A DNA stretch of 64,000 nt, from NCBI GenBank assembly GCA_030427725.1, contig JAUICV010000003.1, forward strand, positions 62,001 to 126,000. Direction: 5' to 3'. A model generated the notes under the pieces. The model made no database searches. It saw only the letters and a program-made list of their open reading frames with translations, and was not told where the DNA came from. This document shows positions 1-9,642 of the stretch, in pieces (position 1 is the stretch's first letter; each line of letters begins with the position of its first letter). The position numbers and the translations under genes are program-made. The DNA comes from Chlamydiia bacterium. Its GTDB lineage: Bacteria; Chlamydiota; Chlamydiia; Chlamydiales; GCA-2402025.

Positions 1-988
1 TCGTTTCGGCTCTAATAAAGCCTTTTTGGATGTCTGTATGGATTTTTCCAGCTGCTTCAGGAGCCTTAGTGCCTGCATGGATTGTCCATGCTCTAGTTTC
101 TATTTCTCCAGATGTTAAAAATGTGATAAGCCCTAGAGTTTCGAAACAAGTTTTAACAAGACGATTAAGTCCAGTTTCTTCTAATCCTAACTCTTTTAGA
201 TATTCATCGGACTCTTCTTCACTCAACTGAGCAAGCTCTTCTTCAAGCTTTGCACAGATGGGAACAACTTTGGAGCCTTCTTTTTCTGCATAATCTCGGA
301 CCATTTGAACGTACTCATTATCCATTGAAGGAAGGTCGTTTTCTGAAACATTTGTTATATAGATAATTTGCTTTAAGGTTAAAAACGGATAGATATGAAT
401 AGACTCTAGTTCTTCATCTGTAAGATCTAACATTCTTAACGGTTTGCTTTCATTAAGATGTGAGATTGTTTTTTTTAGTGTTTCTATAGCTAAAGGAGAC
501 TCTTTCTTTCCTTTTGAGTTTTTCTCAAGCTTAACTAAAGAATTTTCAGCCATTTGCAAATCAGCTAAAACAAGTTCTAAATTAATGACTTCAATATCAT
601 CTAAAGGATTTATTTTTCCTGAGACATGAATAATATTATCATCATCAAAACATCTAACAACTTGAACAATTGCATCTGTTTCTCTAATGTTTGAGAGAAA
701 TTTGTTTCCAAGACCTTCTCCCTTTGAAGCGCCTTTAACAAGACCTGCGATATCCACAAAAGCTACATTAGCAGGGATGATTTTTTCGCTTTTGGTCAAA
801 GAAGAAAGTTTTTCAAGCCTTGAATCGGCTAAATCTACGATCCCTGTATTAGGATCGATTGTACAAAAAGGGTAGTTAGAGGCTTCTGCAGATTGTTTTT
901 TAACGAGGGCATTAAAAAGTGTTGATTTTCCGACATTTGGAAGTCCTACAATCCCGCAGGAGAGTTGGGTAGATTTTTTGATGGACAT
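1..988 (-). CDS. ychF: Redox-regulated ATPase/GTPase YchF (3' end cut by window edge)
   Basis: Translation from ATG at 988 begins MSIKKSTQLSCGIVGLPNVG and contains the P-loop GLPNVGKS at residues 15-22, followed by a typical YchF segment (NYPFCTIDPNTG, then VDIAGLVKGASKGEGLGNKF) and a C-terminal stretch with GEIETRAW and IHTDIQKGFIRAE, the TGS-like end of the family. About 329 codons are present. Full-length YchF is about 363 residues, so roughly 35 residues lie beyond position 1. YchF proteins are cytosolic, bind ATP in preference to GTP and associate with ribosomes. The gene is the last visible member of the rpsA-nusA-infB-rbfA-truB-ribF run, 8 bases after the ribF stop, so it is probably co-transcribed. 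Confidence 0.95.
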   Translation of the reverse strand, partial: MSIKKSTQLSCGIVGLPNVGKSTLFNALVKKQSAEASNYPFCTIDPNTGIVDLADSRLEKLSSLTKSEKIIPANVAFVDIAGLVKGASKGEGLGNKFLSNIRETDAIVQVVRCFDDDNIIHVSGKINPLDDIEVINLELVLADLQMAENSLVKLEKNSKGKKESPLAIETLKKTISHLNESKPLRMLDLTDEELESIHIYPFLTLKQIIYITNVSENDLPSMDNEYVQMVRDYAEKEGSKVVPICAKLEEELAQLSEEESDEYLKELGLEETGLNRLVKTCFETLGLITFLTSGEIETRAWTIHAGTKAPEAAGKIHTDIQKGFIRAET

Positions 989-996
989 GACAATCC

Positions 997-1911
997 TTAT
1001 AATGATGTTTCATCAATATTTAATTTTTCGATTTTACCATTATGAGTGATGTCATCTTTTACTTCATCTCTTGAATCCATCCTTTTGATAAATTCGATGC
1101 GGATATTATCATTTAGGTACTCAGCCATGGAGCCTTGTAAAAAAATTTCTAGGTCAAACGTTTTGCTTTCTTTTTCTTGGTTGAGCGTTGTTAAATGGGC
1201 TAGAGCTTGGGTGTTATGAGAGTTGCAGCTTAAAGAGACTAAGTATTTTCCTGAAGGGATCAAGCAATGGTTGTCGAAATTAAAGGTGATTTTCATGAGA
1301 TTTTCACCAGCTTCTTTAAGCTTGTCAATTTGAAAAGGGGCAAAAAGGCTGTAAGGTCTTCCTAGAAGTTCTGGGATCTTTTCAACGTGCCCTTGTTTGA
1401 GAGTCTCCCGGACTCTTCTAGAAGTAATAGAGGTTTCTCCTAATTGGGACAGCTTTAAATAAATTGCTTCGAATCCCAATGTTTTCGAAATTTTTAAAAC
1501 ATTTTCTTGTGTCCCTTCGTTGTTTTTTCCGAAGGTAGCATCTTCACCAAGTACTAGATAATTAAAATCTATATGTGTTTTTATTAGCTTTAGAAATTGA
1601 TCATAACTTAGGTTTTTGATTTCATCTGTAAACTTGAGTAATAGAGCTATATGAGCTCCATTCTCTTTGAAAAGTTTTAATTTTTCTTCTAAAGAAGAAA
1701 TTTTAGGGACAAAGGTTCCAGGTTTAATATGTTCAATGGGGTGATTGGCAAATGTAATGGCAATAACTGTACCTGATTGTTTATAGGTCAGCTCTTTCAA
1801 ACTTGAAAAAATTTTCTGATGCCCGAGGTGCATACCATCAAACATTCCGATGGTAATAGCGATTGGTTTTCTAAGTGACTTGATTTCCTTGAAAGAGTTT
1901 GCTATCTGCAT
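997..1911 (-). CDS. ribF: Bifunctional riboflavin kinase/FAD synthetase-like protein
   Basis: The N-terminal FMN adenylyltransferase domain is clear: GMFDGMHLGH at residues 22-31 is the nucleotidyltransferase HxGH motif, and the later VLGEDATFGKNNEG matches the family. The C-terminal part starts normally (ELLGRPYSL) but lacks the PTAN-containing motif and the N-I-G-x-R-P-T-F motif expected of a riboflavin kinase domain, so kinase activity is doubtful. I chose ATG at 1911 over TTG at 1914. It overlaps the end of truB by about 40 bases, which suggests translational coupling. The product would make FAD from FMN in the cytosol. The length (304 residues) is normal for RibF, so this is divergence and not truncation. 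Confidence 0.88.
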   Translation of the reverse strand: MQIANSFKEIKSLRKPIAITIGMFDGMHLGHQKIFSSLKELTYKQSGTVIAITFANHPIEHIKPGTFVPKISSLEEKLKLFKENGAHIALLLKFTDEIKNLSYDQFLKLIKTHIDFNYLVLGEDATFGKNNEGTQENVLKISKTLGFEAIYLKLSQLGETSITSRRVRETLKQGHVEKIPELLGRPYSLFAPFQIDKLKEAGENLMKITFNFDNHCLIPSGKYLVSLSCNSHNTQALAHLTTLNQEKESKTFDLEIFLQGSMAEYLNDNIRIEFIKRMDSRDEVKDDITHNGKIEKLNIDETSL

Positions 1912-2611
1912 CAACGTGTCCTATGAGGTGCTTTGTGTAATCAAATTCGCTGTTTGTAAGCTCATTAAAGTCCACACATTGATCGATCGTATAAGGACCG
2001 CTCTGAACCCTAATAAGCTCTTTTGCATAAGCTCCTATTTTAAGGTCTTGACCAAGATCGTGAGCTATTGAGCGAATATATGTACCTTTAGAACATGTAA
2101 CATCTAAAGTCAAGTAAGGATATTGATATGAGACTAGAGTTGTCGTAAGATGTATTTTTACAGGATCTCTTGTTATCGTTTGGCCTTGTCTTGCAAGCTC
2201 ATAGAGTTTTTTGCCTTTAACTTTTTTTGCAGAAAACATAGGGGGTATTTGTAATATATGGCCTTGATACTTTTCTAAGGCATTAGAAATTAAAGAAAGT
2301 GAGGGGATTTCATCGCTTACTTTTTCTATGATACCATCTGAGTCGTACGTATCACTTTTGTAACCGAGGCAGAGAGTTACTCGATATTTTTTATCGTGGT
2401 TTAAAAATGTGTTGGACTGTTTTGTGTAAGACTTTCCGATCAGAAGAATCATAACTCCTGTAGCAAAGGGATCCAAAGTTCCTGCATGACCAATTTTTTT
2501 GATACGCGTTATAGCTCTCAAGATCTTAATTAGATAAAACGAACTTTTACCTTTTGGTTTGTCTATAAGTAGTAGACCTTCCTTAGGAGATGTCGTCTGA
2601 TTCACAGTCAC
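1871..2611 (-). CDS. truB: tRNA pseudouridine-55 synthase
   Basis: TruB converts U55 of the tRNA T-loop to pseudouridine. The hallmark GHAGTLDPFATG is present, its Asp being the catalytic nucleophile (about residue 47 from the chosen start), preceded by LLLIDKPKGKSS and followed by KKYRVTLCLGYKSDTYDSDG and the late SGTYIR-like SKGTYIRSIAHDLG. There is no ATG near the 5' end. Candidate starts are TTG 2635, GTG 2611 and GTG 2605. I chose GTG 2611 because AAGAAG-rich sequence precedes it and the overlap with rbfA is shorter. The gene overlaps both rbfA upstream and ribF downstream, consistent with one tightly packed operon. The C-terminal PUA-like domain is short. Confidence 0.93.
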   Translation of the reverse strand: MTVNQTTSPKEGLLLIDKPKGKSSFYLIKILRAITRIKKIGHAGTLDPFATGVMILLIGKSYTKQSNTFLNHDKKYRVTLCLGYKSDTYDSDGIIEKVSDEIPSLSLISNALEKYQGHILQIPPMFSAKKVKGKKLYELARQGQTITRDPVKIHLTTTLVSYQYPYLTLDVTCSKGTYIRSIAHDLGQDLKIGAYAKELIRVQSGPYTIDQCVDFNELTNSEFDYTKHLIGHVDADSKLFQGNQVT

Positions 2612-2969
2612 TTCTAGATAGCTTTTCTTCTTCAAGATCTTTTAAGATAGAGTCGATCTTCATGTGTTTTTCAACGCTGTCATCTAATTTAAATGTGAGG
2701 TTCGGAAAATGCCTTATGACAATTTGTTTTGAGGCCAAAACGGCAATATAGCCAGAGGCTGATTGAAGAGCCTCTAATGTGTTTTGTTTTTCCTCTTCCG
2801 ATCCTATAACGCTAAAGAAAACTTTTGCGTAGTGAAGATCTTTAGTGATCTCCACTTTTGTGATTGTAAAAAACGTAGAGACGTTTGGATTGCTTACTTC
2901 TTTTCTGATTACTTCAGAAATCACCTCTTTAAGAAGGGAATTGAGTCGACTTGTGCGCCTTGTTTCCAT
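2583..2969 (-). CDS. rbfA: Ribosome-binding factor A
   Basis: This 128-residue protein has the RbfA pattern: an N-terminal METRRTSRLNSLLKEVISEV helix, then a KH-like core with VEITKDLHYAKVFFSV and the C-terminal RHFPNLTFKLDDSVEKHMKI. RbfA binds the 30S subunit and is needed for late maturation of the 16S rRNA 5' end. The ATG at 2969 lies two bases from the infB stop (TAATATG arrangement), so translation is probably coupled to infB. Its position between infB and truB is the conserved bacterial order. Confidence 0.93.
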   Translation of the reverse strand: METRRTSRLNSLLKEVISEVIRKEVSNPNVSTFFTITKVEITKDLHYAKVFFSVIGSEEEKQNTLEALQSASGYIAVLASKQIVIRHFPNLTFKLDDSVEKHMKIDSILKDLEEEKLSRSDCESDDIS

Positions 2970-2970
2970 A

Positions 2971-5442
2971 TTACAGCTCTTGTTTTAAGTAGGTGATTTC
3001 ATAAGTTTTAATCCGGTCTCCCTCTTGAACTTCGTTGAAATTATTCAATAAAATCCCGCACTCAAGACCTTTTGAGACTTCTTTTACATCGTCTTTAACT
3101 CGTTTTAGGGATGCGATTTCACCCTCGTAGACGATTTCTTCACCTCTGAATACCTTGACGTAGTGGTTACGTTTGATAATTCCATCAATTACTTGGCAAC
3201 CTGCAATGGCTCCTAGATGAGATGCCTTAAAGACTGCTCTAACTTCAGCCTCACCCGCTTCATTTTCAGTCCTGATTTTATCTAACTGATCTTCCATGAG
3301 ATCTTTAACATCATTAATAAGGTGATAGATAATATCATGAAGTTTAACTGTTAGCTTCGCTTTGGCAATTTCTGGTTCTGCATGGCTTTCTACCTGTGTA
3401 TGGAAGCCAATAATTGCAGCATTTGATGCTTCAGCTAATTGAACGTCAGATTCTGAGATCTGGCCAACACCTTCAGTAATAATGTTTAATTCAACTTTAT
3501 CTGATGGGATTTTCATAAGAGATATTTTTACAGCTTCTAATGAACCCTGTACATCTGCTCTTAAAATGATATTTAAAACTTTTTTCTGAGACAGTTCTTG
3601 AGATCTAGTTAACAGCCCTTCAATCTCTGACTGAGATCTTCTTCTGAGAGAGGCTCTCTTGACCCCCGCAGATCTTTCTTCGCAAATCTTTCTTGCTTCC
3701 TTCTCATTTTCAACGCCGATGAACTCACATCCAGCTTCTGGGATACCTGAAAGTCCTGTGATTTTAACAGGGGAAGATGGCCCAGCTATTTGGACAGACT
3801 TTCCCTGGTCATCATGCATTGTTTTTACACGACCGTAAATATCATCAAAGACTAAGGCGTCTCCAATTTTTAGAGATCCATTTTGGACCAAAATAGTTGC
3901 GACCGAACCTAAACCTCTGTGAAGTTGCGATTCAATGACAGTTCCTCTGGCTCTAGTTGTTGCATCAGCTTTTAATTCTAAAACTTCAGATTGTAGCAAG
4001 ATCATTTCCACAAGTGATGAAATACCTTCTCCAGTCGTTGCCGAACAATTCACTGTAATGATTTCTCCACCCCAAGCTTCAGGGAGTAGTTCTTGCTCAG
4101 CTAGCTGTCTGTAGACATCATCTACGTTAAAGCCCTGTTTATCACATTTGTTTATGGCTACAATAATAGGTGCTTTAGCTTCTTTTGCGTGCTTTATAGC
4201 TTCTTTCGTTTGGGGCATCATGCCTTCATCACCAGCAATAACTAAAATAACGATATCAGTTACAGTAGCACCTCTTTGGCGCATTTCCGTAAAAGCTTCG
4301 TGACCTGGAGTGTCTAAGATTGTAATATTGCCACTTTCTGAAAGGCATTGAAAGGCTCCGATGTGTTGAGTAATAGCACCAGCTTCATGGGATGTTAAAT
4401 TACTTTTTCTTAAGGCATCAATAAGGCTTGTTTTTCCGTGGTCAACATGACCCATAAAGGCTATAACAGGAGCTCTAGGGGTTAAGTTTTTCGAAGATGC
4501 CTCGGAGATCTCTTCAGAAATTGACTTGCCTGTGATTTGAAGTCTTTCTTGTTCAGTTGTGTCTATTGTAATTTCACAATTAAGTTCAGATCCAATTAGT
4601 TGAACAAGAGTTTCATCATCTAGGTAATCATTAATTGTATGAACTACTCCATGCATAAATAGCTTTGAAATTAGCTCTGAAGCTTTTCTTTTCATTGCTG
4701 CTGCAAGGTCTTTAACTGAGATTGGAAGTTGAAGAGTTAATTCAGATGGTCTTACGACTGGTATATTTGACTCTTGCCTTTTTTGTTTGAAGCGAGGTCT
4801 TCGTCTTCGCCAAGATCCGTCCTCGGAGTCTCTTAAGCCTTGTCTATCTCTTGCGTCAAAAGATTTCGATTCAAATTTTTTCGCAGGCTTTTGCTCTTTT
4901 GCTTTTTTAGGCGCTTCTTTAGTGTCTTTGAAAGTCTTTTCAGGCTTGATCTCTTTTTTTGGAAGAGGCTTATCTTTAGATGTTGTAGTAGTTGTTTTTG
5001 GTTGTACTATTCTTCCCGGAACTTTAACTTCTTCAGGTTCAGAAGCTGGTTTTTCTACATTAGCTTCTTTAACAGTTTCGGCTTTGTCTTCTGTTTTTGC
5101 AGGAGTAGTTCCATCTTTTGGAGTTTCAATTGTTACTGTTTCTTCTGAAGCTAGTGCAGCTGTTTCAACAATTTGATCAGGAGATTCTTTTGGGTTGTCT
5201 TCTTTACTCTCGGGGGCATTAGCATTTTTGATATGATCTGGAATATCTTTAGCTTTGACTTTTCTAACAGGTTTTGGTTTTGCCGCAACCTCTTCCGGAG
5301 CCGCTTTAGCCTTAGCTTTTGTTGGCTTTTTAGTTGTTTTCTTGACTTCCTTTTCGGCAGACTTACCGAGGACCTTTTTATTAAGGTTTAAAGCCTCAGC
5401 CAATTGAGAGTTTTTAATTTTTAACTTTAGGTTTTTTGCCAA
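2971..5442 (-). CDS. infB: Translation initiation factor IF-2
   Basis: The 823-residue protein has a long charged, lysine/proline/glutamate-rich N-terminal region (to about residue 230), an IF2_N segment, and the GTPase domain with G1 GHVDHGKTS (from residue 331), G3 DTPGHEAF, and G4 NKCDK, followed by domains II-IV ending [17 protein letters not shown]. It recruits initiator tRNA to the 30S subunit and promotes subunit joining. There is no ATG at the 5' end. TTG at 5442 starts a sequence ([14 protein letters not shown]) that resembles the N-terminus known for chlamydial IF-2, and AGGA lies just upstream, so TTG is the likely start. It begins only three bases after the nusA stop. Confidence 0.97.
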   Translation of the reverse strand: MAKNLKLKIKNSQLAEALNLNKKVLGKSAEKEVKKTTKKPTKAKAKAAPEEVAAKPKPVRKVKAKDIPDHIKNANAPESKEDNPKESPDQIVETAALASEETVTIETPKDGTTPAKTEDKAETVKEANVEKPASEPEEVKVPGRIVQPKTTTTTSKDKPLPKKEIKPEKTFKDTKEAPKKAKEQKPAKKFESKSFDARDRQGLRDSEDGSWRRRRPRFKQKRQESNIPVVRPSELTLQLPISVKDLAAAMKRKASELISKLFMHGVVHTINDYLDDETLVQLIGSELNCEITIDTTEQERLQITGKSISEEISEASSKNLTPRAPVIAFMGHVDHGKTSLIDALRKSNLTSHEAGAITQHIGAFQCLSESGNITILDTPGHEAFTEMRQRGATVTDIVILVIAGDEGMMPQTKEAIKHAKEAKAPIIVAINKCDKQGFNVDDVYRQLAEQELLPEAWGGEIITVNCSATTGEGISSLVEMILLQSEVLELKADATTRARGTVIESQLHRGLGSVATILVQNGSLKIGDALVFDDIYGRVKTMHDDQGKSVQIAGPSSPVKITGLSGIPEAGCEFIGVENEKEARKICEERSAGVKRASLRRRSQSEIEGLLTRSQELSQKKVLNIILRADVQGSLEAVKISLMKIPSDKVELNIITEGVGQISESDVQLAEASNAAIIGFHTQVESHAEPEIAKAKLTVKLHDIIYHLINDVKDLMEDQLDKIRTENEAGEAEVRAVFKASHLGAIAGCQVIDGIIKRNHYVKVFRGEEIVYEGEIASLKRVKDDVKEVSKGLECGILLNNFNEVQEGDRIKTYEITYLKQEL

Positions 5443-5445
5443 GGT

Positions 5446-6717
5446 TTATGTCCTTTTTTTTCTGATTTTGTCTAAAATGTCATTTGCCATTTCAGTACTG
5501 ATAGAAGCAACTTTTGCCAATTCTTCAGGAGATGCATTTAGCAACTTTCTCAATGTATCAAATCCAGCATCTCTTAAACTATCTACGACGAACTGGTTTA
5601 CATCTTCTATAACAATAGGCTTATCAAGCTCAGGATCTTCTGAGAGAGCCATTCTATGTCTTTCAATTTTCTGTTCTGATTGGAATTCAGACAATTTTTT
5701 AACAAGAAGCTCTCTGTCTATAAGCTTAGCATTAAGCCTTGCGTTCATTCCTTTTTTCCCAAGAACAATTGGGTAGTCTGCGTCATCTACAACAATAGTG
5801 ATGCCGCCTGTTTCTTCATTTTGCTCGATTTTTTTTGGTTGGATTGGATCTAAAGAGTTTTTTAATAACTCAATTGGGTTTTCTGAGTAGGGAAGAATGT
5901 CAATTTTTTCATTGTTGAGTTCCCGTATAATGTTTTTTACACGGCTTCCTCTGACACCAACACAAGCTCCAAGCGGGTCTATTTTTGGATCGCTAGCAGA
6001 AACAGCCATTTTAGTTCTGTACCCAGCGTCTCTTACTATTCGTTTGATTTCTATTAAGCCTTCGCTAAGTTCAGGAACTTCTTGAGTGAAAAGTTGTTCA
6101 ACCATTTCAGGATGGGATCTTGAAAGGACAACCTCTGCGCCACCGTTATCTGTATCCCTTACTTCGTAAATTAAAGCCTGGACTCTTTCTCCAACATTGT
6201 AATGTTCAGTACGTGGATAGTTTCTGTCTGGTAAAATTCCATCAACCTTTCCTAGATCAACAACTAAAGTACCACCTCTTAACACTCTTTTCACAGCGCC
6301 TGAGATAATCTCATGAACTCTGTGACGATACTCTTCATAGATCACATCTCTTTCAGCACCTCTTAATTTCTGAGAAATAACTTGTCTTGCTGTTTGTGCC
6401 GCAATACGTCCAAAGTTTTCGGGGGTTACTTCTACAGGAATCCATTGACCCAATTGACAATCTGGGTCTAACTCTCTAGCTTCTTCAAGAAGAATCTCTT
6501 CACCAGGGATTTCAACAGTGTCTACGATTTCTTTTTCTGTGTAAACTTCGATCTCGCCATTTTTAGAGTTAATTGAGACAGAAACGTTAGTAATCCCTTG
6601 AATACTTTTGCGAGCAGCTATTTGAAGAGATTCCTCAATAGCATGGATCACGATATCCCTTTTGATACCTTTTTCTCGTTCTAAATATTCAAAAATTGCT
6701 ACTAGATCCTTGTTCAT
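5446..6717 (-). CDS. nusA: Transcription termination/antitermination factor NusA
   Basis: 423 residues: an N-terminal RNA polymerase-binding domain (about 1-125, starting MNKDLVAIFEYLEREKG), an S1 domain (about 130-200, with GTLVVDLGKVDGILPDRNYP), then two KH domains, the first including DPKIDPLGACVGVRGSRVKN and the second IVLGKKGMNARLNAKL. It ends with one helix-hairpin-helix-like repeat (residues about 375-420) and has no long acidic tail, as in other chlamydiae. NusA binds RNA polymerase and nascent RNA and modulates pausing, termination and antitermination. ATG at 6717 is the start. Two hairpins lie between it and rpsA, so it may be partly uncoupled from rpsA transcription. Confidence 0.96.
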   Translation of the reverse strand: MNKDLVAIFEYLEREKGIKRDIVIHAIEESLQIAARKSIQGITNVSVSINSKNGEIEVYTEKEIVDTVEIPGEEILLEEARELDPDCQLGQWIPVEVTPENFGRIAAQTARQVISQKLRGAERDVIYEEYRHRVHEIISGAVKRVLRGGTLVVDLGKVDGILPDRNYPRTEHYNVGERVQALIYEVRDTDNGGAEVVLSRSHPEMVEQLFTQEVPELSEGLIEIKRIVRDAGYRTKMAVSASDPKIDPLGACVGVRGSRVKNIIRELNNEKIDILPYSENPIELLKNSLDPIQPKKIEQNEETGGITIVVDDADYPIVLGKKGMNARLNAKLIDRELLVKKLSEFQSEQKIERHRMALSEDPELDKPIVIEDVNQFVVDSLRDAGFDTLRKLLNASPEELAKVASISTEMANDILDKIRKKRT

Positions 6718-6747
6718 GTGTGTCCTTAAGTTTTCCTTGCTCTAAGT

Positions 6748-6774
6748 AAAAACCGAAGATTGCTCTTCGGTTTT
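6748..6774 (-). terminator. Intrinsic terminator-like hairpin between rpsA and nusA
   Basis: On the minus strand, ACCGAAGA - GCAA - TCTTCGGT forms a perfect 8-bp stem with a 4-nt loop, flanked by A and T runs that extend it to 11 bp and leave a U tract. It lies after the rpsA stop and before nusA, so it would end or attenuate the rpsA transcript while allowing some readthrough into nusA. Confidence 0.7.
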
Positions 6775-6792
6775 CTCCCCATTCGACAATCC

Positions 6793-6820
6793 TGCGCTGG
6801 TGGTATGTACCACCAGCGCA
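6793..6820 (-). terminator. Strong GC-rich hairpin directly after rpsA
   Basis: A perfect inverted repeat with 13-nt arms (TGCGCTGGTGGTA and its complement) separated by 2 nt, realistically an 11-bp stem with a 6-nt loop. It begins 13 bases after the rpsA stop and is not followed by a U tract. It may act as an RNA-stabilising 3' end or work together with the terminator hairpin that follows at 6748-6774. Confidence 0.5.
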
Positions 6821-6833
6821 AAGCATATGTCGA

Positions 6834-8558
6834 TTATGAATTTTCTCCGTCTTCAGACTCGTCGTCTCCAGATGACATGACGATATCGTCACGGTTTTCC
6901 TGATTTTTCTCAACTAGATCATCCTTGATAGAAAGTGAGATCTTTTTGTGTTCAGGATCGATCTTGATGACTTTTGCTGTAACTTCGTCTCCAATACTTA
7001 CAATGTCTTCAACTTTAGCAAAGGACTGATCAGATAATTCAGTTACGTGAACGAGGCCTTCCATCCCATTTTCTAGTTCTAAAAAGGCTCCGAAAGCTGT
7101 GACTTTTGTTACTTTACCTCTAACAGTGGCGCCAATTTGCATGTTTCTCTCGATAGTTTCCCAAGGGTTTGTATCAAGCTGCTTCACGCCTAAAGTAATT
7201 TTTTTACTTTCTTTGTCCACGGATAAAATAGCTGCTTCAACAATATCACCCTTATTTAGAACCTCTGATGGGTGTGATACTTTTTTGATCCAGCTTAAAT
7301 CTGAAATATGGATAAGACCATCGATACCAGGTTCTAACTCTACAAATGCTCCGTAGTTTGTTAGGTTTCTGATTTCAGCTTTAACAGTGCTTCCAATAGG
7401 GTATTTGTTTTCAACATCTTCCCAAGGGTTTTTTTCTGTCTGTTTTATTCCTAGAGAAATCTTTCCCTCTGCTTTTTGAACAGACAAGACGATAGCTTCT
7501 ACTGAGTCGCCTTTATTTACTATTTCACTTGGATCGGTGACATTTTTAACCCATGACATTTCTGAAACGTGGATAAGTCCTTCAATACCAGGTTCAATTT
7601 CAATGAACGCTCCATAAGGAACTAAGTTGACAATTTTACCTTTAACATGTGTTCCAGGAGGGTATTTTTGTTCAATTTCTTCCCATGGATTGTCTTCTTT
7701 CTGTTTTAGTCCTAAAGCGACACGCCCTTTTTCTTCATCTATGTTAAGGATCATGACCTCTACTTCATCGCCAAGCTGAACCATTTCAGAAGGGTGCTTG
7801 ATTCGCTTCCATGTCATGTCAGTGATATGAAGAAGGCCATCGATGCCATCTAAGTCAAGGAATACACCAAAATCAGTGATGTTTTTCACAGCGCCAGTTC
7901 TTAGATCTCCAACTTGGATGTGTTGTAGAAGTTCTGCTTTCTTAGAAACTCTCTCTTCTTCTAGGAGCTCTCTTCTAGAAACGACAATATTTTTTCTTTC
8001 AATATTTATTTTAAGAATTTTGAAGTCGAATGTTTTTTCTAAGTATTCGTCGATGTTTTTAATTCGTTTGTTGTCGATTTGTGATCCTGGAAGGAATGCC
8101 TCCATTCCGATGTCGACCATTAGACCACCTTTAACTTTACGAATCACTTTTCCTTGGATGATGCTTCCTTCTTTACAGTTGGATAGGATGTATTCCCACT
8201 GTCTTTGTTTTCTAGCTTTCTCTCTAGATAGAACAATTTGTCCATCATCACCTTCAGCCTGATCTAGGTAAACTTCAACATCACTTCCTAAAGAGAGTTC
8301 AGTTGGATCTCTAAATTCAGAAATCGGGATTAAACCTTCAGATTTAAGTCCTACGTCTACGATAATAAAGTCTTTTGTAATTTCGACAACTTTACCAGTT
8401 AATATTTCGCCAGTGTGCATTGAAGCAGTAGACCCCTCTTCTGAAGAGGACTCCTTTTGATCTAATAAATCGCGGAATAGCTTTGCATCTTCTTCGTGAA
8501 AATCGACGTCATCAATGACTTTGCTATCATTCCAGTCGTAGTTTTGTTCTTGGGACAT
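6834..8558 (-). CDS. rpsA: 30S ribosomal protein S1
   Basis: 574 residues with six S1-type OB-fold repeats, at roughly 50-118, 134-200, 216-285, 300-370, 387-457 and 473-542. Later repeats carry the typical G-x-F-V/L-x-L-x-x-G-x-x-G-L-x-H pattern, for example [21 protein letters not shown]1 brings mRNA to the 30S subunit and is essential in most Gram-negative bacteria. ATG at 8558 is preceded by GGAGA. An acidic tail ([10 protein letters not shown]) closes the protein. It is the first gene of the minus-strand block. Gene order S1-nusA-infB is characteristic of chlamydiae. Confidence 0.97.
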   Translation of the reverse strand: MSQEQNYDWNDSKVIDDVDFHEEDAKLFRDLLDQKESSSEEGSTASMHTGEILTGKVVEITKDFIIVDVGLKSEGLIPISEFRDPTELSLGSDVEVYLDQAEGDDGQIVLSREKARKQRQWEYILSNCKEGSIIQGKVIRKVKGGLMVDIGMEAFLPGSQIDNKRIKNIDEYLEKTFDFKILKINIERKNIVVSRRELLEEERVSKKAELLQHIQVGDLRTGAVKNITDFGVFLDLDGIDGLLHITDMTWKRIKHPSEMVQLGDEVEVMILNIDEEKGRVALGLKQKEDNPWEEIEQKYPPGTHVKGKIVNLVPYGAFIEIEPGIEGLIHVSEMSWVKNVTDPSEIVNKGDSVEAIVLSVQKAEGKISLGIKQTEKNPWEDVENKYPIGSTVKAEIRNLTNYGAFVELEPGIDGLIHISDLSWIKKVSHPSEVLNKGDIVEAAILSVDKESKKITLGVKQLDTNPWETIERNMQIGATVRGKVTKVTAFGAFLELENGMEGLVHVTELSDQSFAKVEDIVSIGDEVTAKVIKIDPEHKKISLSIKDDLVEKNQENRDDIVMSSGDDESEDGENS

Positions 8559-8724
8559 TTAAAGGTTTCTCCGATGTTTTCTATTAAAGGAAAAAGTCTA
8601 ACAAAGGTAGAGCTATTTAAGCAACTGCAAAGATTATCCTTTAGCTTAAGGGAAATAAAACCAATCTAAAGGAAGTCTTATATCATCAATTTGCCGTGGT
8701 AAAGAGGGGTTATTATTGAAATCA

Positions 8725-8760
8725 CAAAGGCACTTGGTTTACTCAAACCAAGTGCCTTTG
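8725..8760 (-). terminator. Perfect 16-bp hairpin terminator after the 8787-9089 gene
   Basis: Arms 8725-8740 and 8745-8760 are exact reverse complements around a 4-nt loop. It lies 26 bases beyond the stop of the minus-strand gene at 8787-9089. The stem closes with CAAAG/CTTTG but has no long U tract on the minus strand, while TAATATTTTT follows on the plus strand, so it may work in both directions. Confidence 0.6.
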
Positions 8761-8786
8761 TAATATTTTTGTCGAATCTAAAGTGA

Positions 8787-9089
8787 TTAGGTGTTTAGAA
8801 CTTCTAAGGCGTGATCATAAAGAAGCGCAGATGCAACAGTAGCTGTTGTTGTTGAAAAACCTGCTAATGCGAATTCCGCTGCCCACCAGGCGCAAGCTGG
8901 TATAGTTAAAGCGAAACTTAAGCTTGTAAAAGCTACAAAGGCAGTCGCTGCGCTAGCAAACAAAAGAGCTGTGACTCGAGTTGTTTTAAGGGCGGTTTTT
9001 GTAAATTCTTTAGAAGTTAAAGTTTTTGTTATGTTGTCGAAGCCTTCTTGAATATTCTTCATTGAAGGAGTGTTTATAGTTAGTTGCAT
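8787..9089 (-). CDS. Small two-helix membrane protein, Inc-like candidate
   Basis: I do not recognise a named family. The 100-residue protein has a polar N-terminus (1-36, with KNIQEGFDNITKTLTSKEF) followed by a long hydrophobic block from about 37 to 92 made of two adjacent segments rich in Ala, Thr and Phe, the second containing CAWWAAEFALAG. This bilobed pattern is typical of chlamydial inclusion-membrane (Inc) proteins, which are type III secreted, but many unrelated two-helix proteins look the same. ATG at 9089 is preceded by GAGGG. The gene stands alone, ends in a strong hairpin, and sits near another two-helix gene on the same strand. Confidence 0.6.
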   Translation of the reverse strand: MQLTINTPSMKNIQEGFDNITKTLTSKEFTKTALKTTRVTALLFASAATAFVAFTSLSFALTIPACAWWAAEFALAGFSTTTATVASALLYDHALEVLNT

Positions 9090-9261
9090 AATTCCCTCTT
9101 TTTCTTTTTTTGATTAAAAGAATCGAAAACTATAGTAAGTGTTATTGTTTGGTGCAATAAAGAAGGAAAATAAAGAAAGTTTGTTTATAGGTGTGATGTA
9201 ATTTATTTTTAAATCACATTAAAAAGTTTGTTTAAAAACAAGAGTCTTTGTAAAAAAAAAA

Positions 9262-9642
9262 TTAATTTGTGCTTTTTGCTTCGATTGCATAGCGAAGAGC
9301 AAGAGATGTGAACGCTGAGATAATGAGGGTTTCGACTATTTTCTCTCCTATGATTGGGAAAATAATTTGAAAGGCAAGGGTTGTTAGGGCGACGGCTGTG
9401 ATCGTTTTTAAAACGGCTAATTGAGTATTTCGAGAGGAAAAGTCGGCTTTTTTCAACTTATTGAAGAGATTGTCGCTTATTTTTTTTCCGGTGGAGGCTA
9501 CCATAAGAGAGTTGGTTGTATCTATAATCTTTGATCCGATGACATCGGCACTTTTTGCGAGTGCAGAAAGTGTTTCTAAGGGAAGAGTTTCTTGGATAAA
9601 AACTATAGCTATGGTAGGCATATCAGCAATAGGTAAGGTCAT
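9262..9642 (-). CDS. Small membrane protein of unknown function
   Basis: 126 residues, no family recognised. The first 25 residues are moderately hydrophobic (ADMPTIAIVFIQETLPLETL). A polar middle with KKISDNLFNKLKKADFSSR is followed by a bilobed hydrophobic region at about 78-120 (TAVALTTLAFQIIFPIIG, then VETLIISAFTSLALRY). The two close helices separated by a short loop fit the Inc-type layout only loosely. ATG at 9642 is preceded by a purine-rich AAGAGGTAAAT stretch. It lies 172 bases upstream of the other small membrane gene on the same strand, and the interval shows no clear terminator. Confidence 0.55.
   Translation of the reverse strand: MTLPIADMPTIAIVFIQETLPLETLSALAKSADVIGSKIIDTTNSLMVASTGKKISDNLFNKLKKADFSSRNTQLAVLKTITAVALTTLAFQIIFPIIGEKIVETLIISAFTSLALRYAIEAKSTN

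Noticed and set aside
4787-5391. Several open frames antisense to the IF-2 N-terminal region
   Set aside because: Low-complexity Lys/Glu/Pro codons produce long antisense frames. IF-2 motifs are on the other strand.
6689-6913. 74-codon minus-strand frame between rpsA and nusA
   Set aside because: It spans two hairpins and the ends of two real genes. No ribosome site.
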